This document shows, one piece after another, positions 52,901-64,000 of a DNA stretch of 64,000 nucleotides. Within the stretch, counting starts at the first letter, position 1. The number at the start of each line of letters is the position of its first letter. Source of the stretch: Apostichopus japonicus (Eukaryota > Echinodermata > Holothuroidea > Aspidochirotida > Stichopodidae); NCBI RefSeq assembly GCF_037975245.1, contig NC_092569.1:19213501-19277500 (forward strand), written 5' to 3'. The notes beneath the pieces were generated by a model, which ran no database searches, was not told the DNA's origin, and saw only the letters and a program-made list of their open reading frames with translations. The translations under genes were made by a program, and so were the position numbers.

Positions 52901-55900
52901 TGTTACGTTGTTGACCCCATGGATTGCAAGCTAAAATGCAGAGAATTCAAAACAGGTCTAAAATTGAGAAATATAAATTGATGATACATCCTGAAGTACC
53001 TTTGTTGAATCAAGAATACATTTGTTCTGGTCAGTGTGGTGTTAACTTGCTTGAATTCCAACGCCCAATTTCCTTAACGATAACAACAGAGCATTGGAGC
53101 ATTTCATACGGGCAAAGTACGAGCATAAGAAGTATGTCGACAGAGAATTGGAGAAACAGCTTCTCACAGTAAGTCACATAATTTATAATATCTGTATGAC
53201 GTTTCATGGTACTTTTGGTCATGTTTCGATGTGACTGTTAAGTTTCTGTGAAATAATACATTATATCAGGCAACATTAGTCGTCTTTATTGGATCTCGGT
53301 AGGCCAGTTCAAAATATTGTTCATAGAGGAATATTGAGAAATAATTCGAGTGAATCAGTGACAATACAACCGTTCAGTTGTAGACAACATGCCCTTACTG
53401 TAGATACTCTACAGTATGCAGAGATGTACAATATACACTAACTTGGTAGGGCACATAACATTAGTCTAGATGATAATTACAGTTGAGAAATGTTTAAAAT
53501 GATCATTTAGAGTTCTTGCTTGCTATGCATTGTTTTAACCTGACTCTTCCATGCTCTCTCATTAAACAAAACTCAATTAAATTAATTACCTATAATGGTG
53601 TTTTATTGTTTTTACTTCATCAAGTTGAAAAGACAGGAGACACCCAAGAGTGAACCAGAGAAAAAGAAGAAAAATACTCAGGACCAAAAGCCTGTCACTC
53701 TACAGAAATTAGCTAAAGTGAGTAGATGAATCATTTATCCGGTAAGGCAAAAGCAAAAATTTGACACACTGAAGCATACTGAAGCACTGAAGCATTAATT
53801 TAGGACTGTTAGCTCCGTGGTTAACTCCGGTGCCTTTCAATCATAAGGTCCCGAGTTTGAGTCACTCTTAGATTAAATGTATGTCGTCCAGTTACAGAGT
53901 TGTTGACAGTTGACAATTCATAATCATGGACGTTAAATATGAATCTAAGAGACTGACTTCGGTCAGCTTGCGGCTTTGATAAGCCAATGATGGCTTCTTC
54001 GCAAGTTCCTGCTTGCAGGGGGATCTAAAGTACGTACAAACAATACATACATACATACTATATACTAGTAATATTGCGGTAGTTTGTGAAAAGTAAAAAT
54101 TTATCACATAGAACATGCTGTGCAAACTTTGAATGCTAACTTATTTCTTGAGGAGTTTTCCTGCGTCCATAAGATGAGACATAACAGTATCCTGTGGGAC
54201 TTTAGAGGTTCCCAAGGGATGCTATTTAGGCTACAGTAAACGTACTTACTGTCGCCATTCCTCTGATCAAGCTTGCAGATATGAAAATCTATCCATGTTC
54301 ACAGGCCCAAACACCATTGTGTTCCTTTGTTGTTAAACACTTATGCAGCCTCTTTGTTAGTGAAAATGGCATTTTTGCATAGACTTTGCCTTAACCTGGT
54401 GGCAGATTACTGAACAGCAGAAATGTAAATAGTTTACCCGAGAACATAGTCTGTTAATATCCTGGACTGAAACATGAAGCAAATTTACAACACAATTGCA
54501 GATTCTAGCTTGAAGGCTGTCAAACACATTTGATAGAAAAGAAAATGGTACCAAAGCATTCAAAGAGGAAGGAAGGCTTTGTATTTTTGGTTTCTCCCCA
54601 ATTATCTGTCAATTCATAGTAGTCATGTTTAAATAGTTTCAGTAACATCCAGGTAGCTGCATTGAACAAGGAGAGGATATTTGATGGAATGATCGCAAGT
54701 CTCGTAATAAGTCAACTTATGTAAAGGTCTTGTCAAGTCATTGCCTGTCGTTTTGCTGACTCAAATCACAGTATTATCCTCAACAAGCAAAGGGGAAATG
54801 AAAACAAGAAAACCTTGCTGGAATAATTTCTAAAACCTCATAACACATCTAAAACATCATAAGGACTTCATAATTTCCAAAAAAAGATTTAAACGATGAC
54901 TCGTAGTGGCACTGGCTATCAGCGGTCATCATTCAACGAGGAGTTTCTTAAACCTTCATGTCTAACCTGCATGACCAGATTACATATCTGCAGGTGAAAA
55001 GAATTGTCTGTGGGCTGTCATGGCCGTGATCAACAGAAACATGTTTTTGTGATGCTCGTACTTCTTCATCTTCTTACCCAGGCACCCGGTACTGCCAAGA
55101 GTAGATCATCCCCTACCAAGGTGCAGCTTGCCCCTCTCAATGCCAGTTCATTCCAGCGGGCTAAGCCATCTCAACCAGGGGTGGTGAACTCGGCTCCAGC
55201 CACTCCACCCAAAACCAATAGTTCTATGGATGATCTTCTAGGATTAGGTAAGCCAAAACCCCCTCCCAAAAAAGTGATCCCTTAAGTGGAATATATGTAA
55301 AGGGTTGAGAAGTTATAAATTCAAATAAGAAGGTTATTGTTACCCTTCTTGTGTAATCTCGATCATTTTAATAGTACAAAATACCAACAAACTTAATTGT
55401 AAACAGTTCAGAATGAGAACTGTATCCTTAATAACAAGGTTATGATTCATTTCTCTTTGTTCCACAGATACGCCGAAAGTAACTAACAATAACGATCTAT
55501 TTGCAATGCCGATACCCCAGCAGACTCCATCTGTGGCTGCTCAAACTATTTCGGCGCCCCAGATGGTCGCTTCTTCTTCGGCACCTTCTCTGTCGTCACC
55601 GTCCCAGCCGCCCGCTACGAACGGAATCGCAAACGATGTAGATCTCTTCGGTCAGGAGACCTCCAGCAGCAGCAGCAGTACCTCAGGGAAGACCTCCAAA
55701 GAATCCATTTTAGCTCTCTTCGGAAATCAACCTAGTCAACAGCAACAGATGTACAATGTTCCAGGTATTCATCTGAAATTAATTGAATGTGATTTTGCAG
55801 TCACATCTTCTACAATATTCTTACCAGTCTCTCTCAAGTTTATATCCTGAATACTGTTTTGCACAAGCTCTATTAATTTTTTTGCCCCCTATGATATGCA

Positions 55901-58900
55901 GAGATGTATGAAAACTAATATGTAAGGGAATAAGAACAACAATTTACCTTGTAATCGCATCCCAAAATGTCAGTCAAAGTGGATAAATTGCTTTACAATT
56001 GCAAAGGTGTGTCTCAGTGTTTGTACATAGAAACTATAGTATATTATAAGAGACAAGTAGATGGTTGTAACTGGACGTTTGGTTGTCACAGTTGCAAGTA
56101 AAAGACAATTGTTAAACCATTAAAGACAGCAGTGACTCAGTCATTGAGATGGGAGGTGGACACAACTGTACCGTTCCACAGCTTGTAACAGAGTGTCAAG
56201 TCCCAGTCCCAGGCCCGCTGTATCAGAGTCAGATGTTCGAGTAAGACAGCAACTTCTGGCCGATATTTTAACCATAAAATTTGTCAAACAGTTGAGTTAT
56301 TGTGATCTTTCTGGCTGTAAATGCTGTCAGTATTATTCAAAGTTCTTCTTGTCAATAGAAGCATTCGTATGAATTCAGATGGCCGGGAGAGTTTGTATCG
56401 ATGATACTCTAGTCATAATGCATAATTGCATCAATTTATCTTCTTTTAGGTGGTATGTACATTCCATCACAGCAACAGAACCACGCTGCATTGGGGAACA
56501 GCTTTGGCCAACCACAAATGATGATGAATCAACAACAACAACAGCAGCCACAACAACAGCCTGGCTACCAGCAAGGCATGATGGGAATGCCTGCAGGGCA
56601 GCCGGGCATGATGGGAGTTAATATGGGTTACAACCCCATGCAGCAACAACAAGCATATCTACAACAGGTAAGTTTTATCACTTACTTTGGGCCAACTTGT
56701 TCTATTTGAGAAATCCAGTTTTGGTTCCTTGCTGATAGCAAAGGAACCTTTGTAGTCAGGTCAGTGTATGTGTGTGAAACTTAAGTTTGTATGCATGATG
56801 ACTCAACAAGGGAATGAGTCATCAATGCCATACTTGGTGGGTGGGTGGTCCATAATGAATTGATAAACCCTATTGTGCTCGTATCATGAATATTAATGAG
56901 AACACAGTCAATATTGCAAGTGCCTGCATGCAATATGGTCATTTTCCCCGCAAATTAAAACTTTTGTGCAAACGACACGTATGTCATGCAGAGATATACT
57001 AGCAAAGTGACACGGGATGGTCGGTCTTGGACTCGGGGTCCCACATTTGTGGGATATGTCTGGATATGGACGGAAGTCCCGCCAGCTGACCTAGGAGAGA
57101 GAACAGAAGGTCATTGATATCAGCAATTGTTGCTGCGTGGGACTTCTTTAAATCATGGCTGGACAAAATAACCAACACACAACACTCCAATCAATGGAAA
57201 AGGATATTATAATTTGATACCCAGGTTATCATCTACTCAGATTATAAGTATTCTCATTCTTTGAGTCACTCTTTGTTATCAAAAGAGAAACAGATTTATG
57301 TCTAGTAATGATTTAGAATTTCTGCAAAATTTTAAGATATTCAAACAATCTGTCATTATTTTACAATCTCATGCCGAAATGAGCCTTTGGTCAAATTAAT
57401 TTAGATGTTCACCTGTCAGTTGCTTCAGAAAGCAATACACTCACTCAGTGTTCCATTGTCTTCATTCCCATAAATAATCGATGTCAAATAATTAATAGCA
57501 GATTTCAGAAGTGATAAAAATGTGCAAGAAATATTATTTTTAAAGTCTATACACAAACTTTCATTCCTTACATTAAATAAGGTACAAATTACAGGGTAAA
57601 AGAATAGCCATGTTGGTGCACAATGGGACATTTTGTATTTTTTTAAGTATCATGTGTTCTTACAGGGATTATGCAGTATGAATCTATGTGCCGAAGAGAG
57701 AGGTTGTTGCATTGGTCTAACATCATTTAGTGATGAACCCATATGATTTTGTAACATTCTTTACTTGTGCAAAAATTTGTTTTAAGTAAATGAATTTGAT
57801 GCTGATCTAACCATATTGTCTTTTTCACTTTTCCTTGAAACTTAAACAGTTTCAAGCTCGGTTCATTTTTTGTTGCTGGATTTTCTAATCCAATATAAAC
57901 TCCATATTCTCTGTAATGGAAACAGAGAAGTTTATATCAATGCCACAGAACTGTTTCAGTTCTTGAGTGTTTTAATAAAACTAACATTTTGTATTTCTAT
58001 CAGAAATAAAGTGCTCTGGGGGGCGGTCGAAGGGGGATTGGAATTGCTTCACAAAGTCTGCTTGCTTGGTAGTTTATACACATTTATGGTCCTGTTTGTT
58101 CTATAACCCATCCCATGCAAAACTAACATACAGAAACTGTGCTCTTTACTATTGTCATTTGTCTTTGACTTTTAGAGAAGGTTACCAAAGATTGCTTCTG
58201 GACATGAAAGGCCATATTGCTCATTATATTAAAACACTGGCAGCCCTAGTCCCTTACATCACAAATGTAATTATGTGGTCTAGATGGTATTGAATATCAA
58301 TGGATACTTGAAAGAGAACAGATACAACACATCAACTGTTATGTAGTTGTGGTTTCCGTGTTTAGTTAATCTGCTTTGCTAAATAGTTTCAGACTGAGCA
58401 GTAGTAGTGTAACACATGCAATATTCTCCTACCTTACCTACTTGTGTTGTGTGTGACTTTGTTGATATCAACTGTTATGTATTTGTCCAGTTGTGGTTTA
58501 TGTGTTTAGTTAATCTGTTTCCCTTTACTAATAGTTTCAGACTGAGCAGTAGTAGTGTAACACATGCAATATCCTCTTACCTTACCTACTTGTGTAGTGT
58601 GTGACTTTGTTGATATTAACTGTTATGTATTTGTCTAGTTGTGGTTTATGTGCTTAGTTAATCTGTTTCGCTTTACTAATAGTTTCAGACTGAGCAGTTT
58701 CAGGGCTCCAGTCACTTCAACCGACAGCCCCTGCTTGATTCTAACCAAAGGCAGTCGCCTGTAACCAACATGCCTGCTACTCAACAGCCAACTAACAACA
58801 TGCATATGCAACAGTCATACATGCATATGCAACAGCCCTCAGCAGAGACTGACGTGTTTTGGCAACAGCCACAGCATGGTCAGTCTCGCCAGCCCATGCA

Positions 58901-60246
58901 GTCTCAGAATATGTATACGCCCCACTCGCATTCTGCTGCCACGGCAACATTCTCTCCATCGATGAACATGTCACAGTTCTCCACTAACCAGGCAGGCTCA
59001 GGCAGGGCGGAGTCACAATACATGCATATGCAGCAGCAACCTGATATTAATCAGGTTTGCCCCTCCCACTTGTCTTTGATTTCTTCCTTCTTCTAGCCAT
59101 CTTTCATCTTCTTCTTCTATTTCTGCATCTCCCAATACTTCTGCATGATCTTCTACAAATTGTCACATTGGTTCTCTTGGCTTGCTTGATCATATTTCTT
59201 ATGACATCATAGTTGGTGATATATATATATATCATGCACGTATTGTGAATGCAGCTGTTTGTAATTGCAATATAACGTTAACCACCTATCTAATACTGTA
59301 ATACCCATCCTACAGAATGTAGTGACAAATTGCATTAGCCCCCCCCCCCCCAACAGATGTTTCATTACTGAAATAAGTTTGGTTACTTTTCAAAACCAGT
59401 ACCAACAGTGTCATATAAACTTACATACCACTTGACATTGCGTACAGTATATGTATGGAAATATCAGAACATAATGCGTCACTTTCATAAACCGTTAAAT
59501 TACTAGTCACTGGGATTAAATGTCCTTCAATGGCAAGAATTGCTTCACGTAACATTTACAATCTTTGTGAAGATTGTTTTTCTAGTTTTGGTTTCTAGTG
59601 AGAAGCCAACTAATTTGTAAATTTTTTGCTGTAATAAATTGCAAACGTGATTGAGAAGAGGGAAGGAAGTGTCATGTGACTCATGTTACGGTTTATGTAA
59701 ATAGAGTAGGTAAGGGGAGACTCCTTGATCATACTGCAGGTATACAGCGTCATGTGTGTAGTATTTAGACATGAAACATCTCTGTGTGTTAATTTATCAA
59801 CACAACTACTGTAGCAATAGCACAGACTTTGACAAATGTGAAAATATTACATAGTACAGTAGCCAGATATCCTTGAGATAAAGCAACAAGTTGATTACCA
59901 TGTAGATTGTATATGAAGTTGTTAACATGTTATTCTACATTGACAATCTCAAAGTACATACAGAAGGAGATAAAGCAATACAGACTTCTGTACGTTAATA
60001 AATCATTGAAAGTCCACTATGACTGTGCACTGAATGGATTTAACACAGGCACACACAATGCTAAAGCCAGAGGATCAGTTAAATTTGTCATTGCATACTG
60101 TAGCAAAAAATGCTGCTTTGCAACTGAACTGATGTTCGAAACCAGTAAGGAATGTCGTAATTCCACTGTAGGCATTTGTCACCCGTGTCTAACAATATTA
60201 GTTCTGTTTTGGTGACATATTTGCCTTACTCTAGAGATCAAATATG

Positions 60247-60279
<33 letters not shown>

Positions 60280-62921
60280 CCAGATGTATGCTAGTCAAGT
60301 GTTTGGTATGTAACCTGTGCTTCAAGTCCAACTTGATAATATGTTTGATACATGAACTTCAGACCTGTTCACACTCTTTGATCTTAGTACAATAGAGGTC
60401 TGTGTGTTTAGTACTGTACATGATATAGTTTGATTACATACTGATGATAATCAGTATTTGTATGTTTTGGAGGGCTCGGGGTTTAAGCAATATTAATTCA
60501 GTCACTTAAGTAGTTAAATACGTTTCCATTTGCTGTACTGACCAGAACATAGGGGCTGCTGAGCCACTGTAACATGTAATCAATACACTTGTGAATATTG
60601 AAGTAAGGGAGATCATAATGTTTTATGGAAGGTTATCAAATTTTTATTTTTATGGGGGGGTTGGGGTTGGGGCATGTATACAGCAATTGTTCAAAGTGGA
60701 AGGTTTGGTCAATTGGGCTCTCCAGCACTTCAAAGAGGGCGCTGTTATATCAGTCCTAATGCGCATGGTTTTTACTGTTCACTGATCTCTGTATCACAGT
60801 ATTAAATAGATAATATGTAAACGCTCACTAGCATGTGAACACGCCTGGTGAACTTGCGAAAAATTGTGATTTAGTAAACGCAAGTTAAGGTGATTTGAAC
60901 AATTAGTTTGACTTGAAGCTTCCAAAAGTGTTTCAAAAAATCTCTTCCTCTGTAACTACAAACAAAATTGTGTCAGAGAATGCAACTTGTCACAGTTTTG
61001 TGGAACTAGATAGGACCGAGGTGGCAGCACCTTCTGTTGTTTGGGGAGGGGGGGGGGGGGTGTCTGGAGAGCCTTATTGGACATACATAATTGCTTAGAA
61101 GTTGGAAGTCAGAACACTGCATAATGGACAGCTGTAAAACGTATCTTGTTTGATGTACTGTACCTATGGTGGAGGTTTCCTACAGGTTTATCCAATATCC
61201 TGATGAATCAATTTATTTAATTGCTTGATACTTTCGTTGCATCCATCATTTACTCACTGAAGGTATATCAGTATTAGCGACAAATTTGAGCATACTGAAA
61301 AAATTTCTGAAAGCTTTCAAAGATACATTTCCTGTGTAGTTCTGAATTATATTGAGAAATGTTCATATATGTTCATATTAGAGTATTAACTGTCACAGTG
61401 TAGGGCACTCAAGGGTATGCTAAAATGCTTGCTGAAGTTATATCAAGAGTGATCAATATTGACATTCCAGCATATTTTGAGCCTATATGATGACCTTTAA
61501 CCTTGAAATGCGTTATGGCCTGCAGTTACCAGGAACATAACCATTACAGCAACTGTCTTTAACAAATTTTGATAGCAGAAATGGTGACATCCATTGCCAA
61601 CATATTTTTCAATAGTCAAGACTATTGTATTCACTGACTATGCTATTGACCAATGGAAATGGCAGGTCATCTTGCCTTGCATCTATCGAAATGTTTCTTG
61701 ACCTCCGAATTACGTTAAGACCAAAAAATATGGATTGAAAGTTCTTCAGCATGGCTTCAGTTTGCATGTAATGCATACAAGCTTCAAGCTGTTCAATTCC
61801 GGCAAGATTCTCTTTGGTTGACGAAGATATTTGGAGACATTTTCCTATAATCTTGGCTCACATGTATCTCTACATTTATAATATTTAGAGCTCTGAATAT
61901 ATGTACTTCTGTCACCTTTCAAATTGGGTTCTTTCATTCTCTGATTTGTTCTGATTCTACTAAAATATTTCTTTATCATGCTCTCTCTCTTTTTTAAAAC
62001 TGGTGACTGGTTTTCATATATGCTCTGCTTAAACTTTCCCCTCTGTTTCATAAGATCATCTCATTCAACAGATGATATTTTTAAAGAGCTCTAAAATTTC
62101 ATATTAGGATCAACTCTTGCTTGATATATGCAGTATCATATTGTAGCTAGCTTTGATAACATGGTGTTTAAGTACTGGTAGGTACCTTGTGATGTGCAAA
62201 GTGTTCTAGATGACTATGGGAGGGGGGGGGGGACTCGGAGGGAGGGAGGTGGGAGGGACGATGTTTAACGATACATGTTTCATATACTAAGTTTACAGTT
62301 CTTTAAATGTGTATTTTACTATATGCTGGTCACAATGGCGATAAGCAGCTTTCAGTGCCTAATAGCATGTTAACTTTTTTTACTTTGGGGTCAGCAAATT
62401 TGTATTAATATTCATCTCTTCTGGAATAAGGGAAGGGGTGGGGGTGTGACAGGGGGAGGAAATGGTGTTAGAAAGTCGGATTTAAAAATAATGTTGAATT
62501 TGAGGGATACTGTCTCAGGTCTTTCATTGAAATGGTAGGTCATAGAGTTCTATATATGGTTAATGTTCATAATAATGTGAGCTATATTACAGTTGATATA
62601 CCCTGTTCATGGTTACATTATCATTCATTGATTTAATCTCTTTCTCACATTTCTCATCCTCCGACGTAGGTTCAAGCTCAAATGCAGAATATGAGGATAG
62701 GTGGCAATCCAGGCATGACTGCTCAAATGACTATGAACGGACAGAATCCTCAGCAAATGCAGCAGCCTCCTCAACAACAGCAACAACAACCTGCACAAGC
62801 TGCGTGGAATAGTGGGATGTATCCCACAATGCAACAGGCCCAAGGGGTACCGGTGCAAGGCAACATGGGGTGGAATGGCAATATGGCTGGACAGACTCTC
62901 AGTACACAGTTGTGGAAATGA
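49945..62921 (+). CDS. SMAP1: Stromal membrane-associated protein (SMAP1/2-type ArfGAP)
   Basis: Ten exons: 49945-50062, 51026-51159, 52136-52221, 53090-53168, 53625-53717, 55082-55247, 55468-55764, 56450-56667, 58689-59054, 62670-62921. Phases match throughout, giving 602 aa. SMAP proteins stimulate GTP hydrolysis by Arf6/Arf1 and link Arf to clathrin-coated vesicles. The ArfGAP domain fills the N-terminal quarter, with a CX2CX16CX2C zinc finger (Cys33, 36, 53, 56), [12 protein letters not shown] and arginine finger Arg61 in [20 protein letters not shown] follows. A clathrin-box-like LLGLD spans 222-226, split by an intron. The C-terminal half is rich in Gln, Met, Ser and Pro, with MHMQQ repeats in exon 9. 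The last residues (QTLSTQLWK) match the family terminus. It is longer than vertebrate SMAP1 (about 470 aa) through this tail. The SMAP1 versus SMAP2 choice is not resolved. Confidence 0.95.
50063..52135 (+). other. SMAP introns 1 and 2 (around exon 51026-51159)
   Basis: Intronic DNA, AT-rich. No further coding exon or structured repeat was recognised apart from exon 2. The donor of intron 2 is GTAATG, a weaker form of the consensus. Confidence 0.4.
53805..54055 (+). mobile_element. tRNA-headed SINE, full-looking copy
   Basis: The head contains TTAGCTCCGTGGTTAACTCC (A-box region) and CCCGAGTTTGAGTC (B-box-like). Then comes a body with CATGGACGTTAAATATGAAT and GACTTCGGTCAGCTTGCGGC, then CGCAAGTTCCTGCTTGCAGG and a (CATA)n tail at 54035-54060. 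The 3' half matches the minus-strand copy at 23040-23225. It lies in SMAP intron 5. Confidence 0.8.
58336..58697 (+). repeat. 148-bp tandem triplication of a SMAP splice acceptor
   Basis: Three direct copies with exact 148-bp spacing of the acceptor AG (58391-58392, 58539-58540, 58687-58688). Each copy reads TAGTTTCAG then ACTGAGCAGT. Only the third continues as exon 9. The first two continue TAGTAGTGTAAC, so splicing to them would read Thr-Glu-Gln-stop. The repeat unit includes the pyrimidine-rich run before the acceptor. Confidence 0.9.
59055..62669 (+). other. SMAP intron 9
   Basis: A 3.6-kb intron, the longest in the gene. It contains short (TA)n runs at about 59218-59231 and 60255-60280 and several G/C homopolymers (59341, 60655, 61048, 62221). 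No coding sequence was recognised in the frames examined. Confidence 0.5.
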
Positions 62922-64000
62922 TGACGAGTCTATTAAACAGTTAAAACGTCTATGTAATATTTTAGGCTGCTTCCCATAATCCCACCCCTTATCAGAGAGG
63001 TTGACCTTTGACCTCCCCATCGTTTCTTTTTTTCTTGTGTGGAAGCCCTTTGTGGAAATCCTTACCATTCTTAAGCAGCTAGCGAAATAATGAAAGTGCG
63101 AAGCTGTGAAAAATGAGGATGTTACATATATATAACTTCCAAACTATGTATCATATGCCCTTTTGCTATTGATGTGCACTGCTTGGTGCAAGAAACGTTT
63201 AAATGTCTGTATTAGGGGGAAAATACTTATATAATTTATTTCAGCATGAATTCTAATCATAGTGGGAAATGTGGGGAAAATTTCGAAATTTTGTGATTCT
63301 CTATTTTTTTTTTTTGGGGGGGGGGGTTGGGGCAATGGATTTCAAATGAGGTCACAATTTTTTGATTTTTTGTTTTAAATCAACAGTTCAAATAATCTGG
63401 TCTTAATGGAGCTGATAACAAGTTAATTTTGAGAAATTTAGATTTAGAGAATTTACCAAGTTTTCATGAACATGCTGTCAATTTCTTACATATTTGGGAA
63501 GCACATAATATAACCTGAAGAGGGAGTGAAACTAGTATATTCAGGAATCGATGTTACAGGGTTTATAGTCCGATTTCTGCTCAATTACTGTAAGCAGCTG
63601 TTGGTGCATTGCAAAGTAAACATTATCCACTTCATTTAAGACTGGAATTGAAGAGTATATTGGTTGTATTATTGTCACTACATATATTTATGGCAAACTT
63701 CAGAAAGCCATATGACCTCGTCCGATAAATATCTGTCTCGTCATAACCCTGCAGCCTGACGGTCAAGGGCAAAGACCTGTCCAGAGTAAGATGTACACTG
63801 TCCAGTTGTAGCATCATTTCCACATAGGCAGTAACATGAGATAGAAGATGTAAATAGTTTTCATGAAAAGTGAGAAGGTTAATTATACAAGCTGTTTGAG
63901 CCTCTTTTGTTAAGCAGAGGATTTATTCTGATCAATGCAGTCAAGTGATGGGAATGAGAAAAAAGGTGAAAGAGGATGGGAATCGATAGGGAAGCAGTCT
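62922..64000 (+). other. SMAP 3' UTR and downstream flank
   Basis: This follows the TGA at 62919-62921. No canonical AATAAA was found up to the window edge, so the transcript end is unresolved. A T/G homopolymer lies near 63303-63330. No other gene was recognised. Confidence 0.4.

Noticed and set aside
52924-53172. 82-aa frame overlapping SMAP exon 4
   Set aside because: A different frame from the conserved ArfGAP exon; the true coding frame continues exons 3 and 5 in phase.
56467-56652. Leu/His-rich minus-strand frame
   Set aside because: Shadow of the Gln-rich SMAP exon 8 on the opposite strand.

Overview
The window is nuclear DNA from an animal: intron-rich genes with GT-AG junctions, AT-rich intergenic DNA, (TA)n microsatellites and many decayed transposons. 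Secreted fibrinogen-related proteins combined with TIL and EGF-like modules, a tandem pair of UDP-glycosyltransferases and the retroelement mix suggest a marine invertebrate deuterostome, most likely an echinoderm. This placement is inference; no species was identified.

Layout: (1) 1-5700, minus strand: a secreted mosaic gene with a signal peptide, an incomplete fibrinogen domain, a TIL domain, an EGF-like domain and a second fibrinogen domain that runs off the left edge. (2) 5.7-15.6 kb: no gene recognised; AT-rich DNA with a hAT-type miniature element, a 204-bp tandem duplication, a long (TA)n tract and a U2 snRNA-like sequence. (3) 15.6-32.2 kb, minus strand: two complete four-exon UDP-glycosyltransferase paralogues (526 and 524 aa) separated by a graveyard of repeats (Gypsy gag/protease relic, non-LTR reverse transcriptase relic, hAT miniature elements, SINE). 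(4) 33.0-35.3 kb: two nested hAT-like elements, each with a perfect 8-bp target duplication. (5) 38.2-46.5 kb, minus strand: the orthologue of translation initiation factor subunit eIF3i (325 aa, eight coding exons plus an inferred start exon). (6) 48.0-49.7 kb, minus strand: non-LTR retrotransposon relic split by a 438-bp miniature element. (7) 49.9-62.9 kb, plus strand: SMAP-type ArfGAP gene (ten coding exons, 602 aa) with a CRE/E-box palindrome just upstream, followed by 3' flank to the end.

The genes do not form a pathway. EIF3I (translation) and SMAP (clathrin-dependent membrane traffic) are housekeeping genes arranged head to head. The two UGTs are a local tandem family for conjugation of small lipophilic molecules in the ER lumen. 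The fibrinogen-domain gene is a secreted recognition or adhesion-type protein. Splice junctions were read by eye, checked for phase consistency across every intron, and gave closed reading frames for the four complete genes. No CRISPR array, tRNA gene or rRNA gene was found.

The strongest leads are the chimeric fibrinogen-TIL-EGF-fibrinogen gene whose first fibrinogen domain lacks its usual last exon; a 148-bp tandem triplication of a SMAP splice acceptor that creates two decoy acceptors leading into an in-frame stop; several hAT miniature families sharing one internal core; and the substituted catalytic-site residues of the two UGTs.
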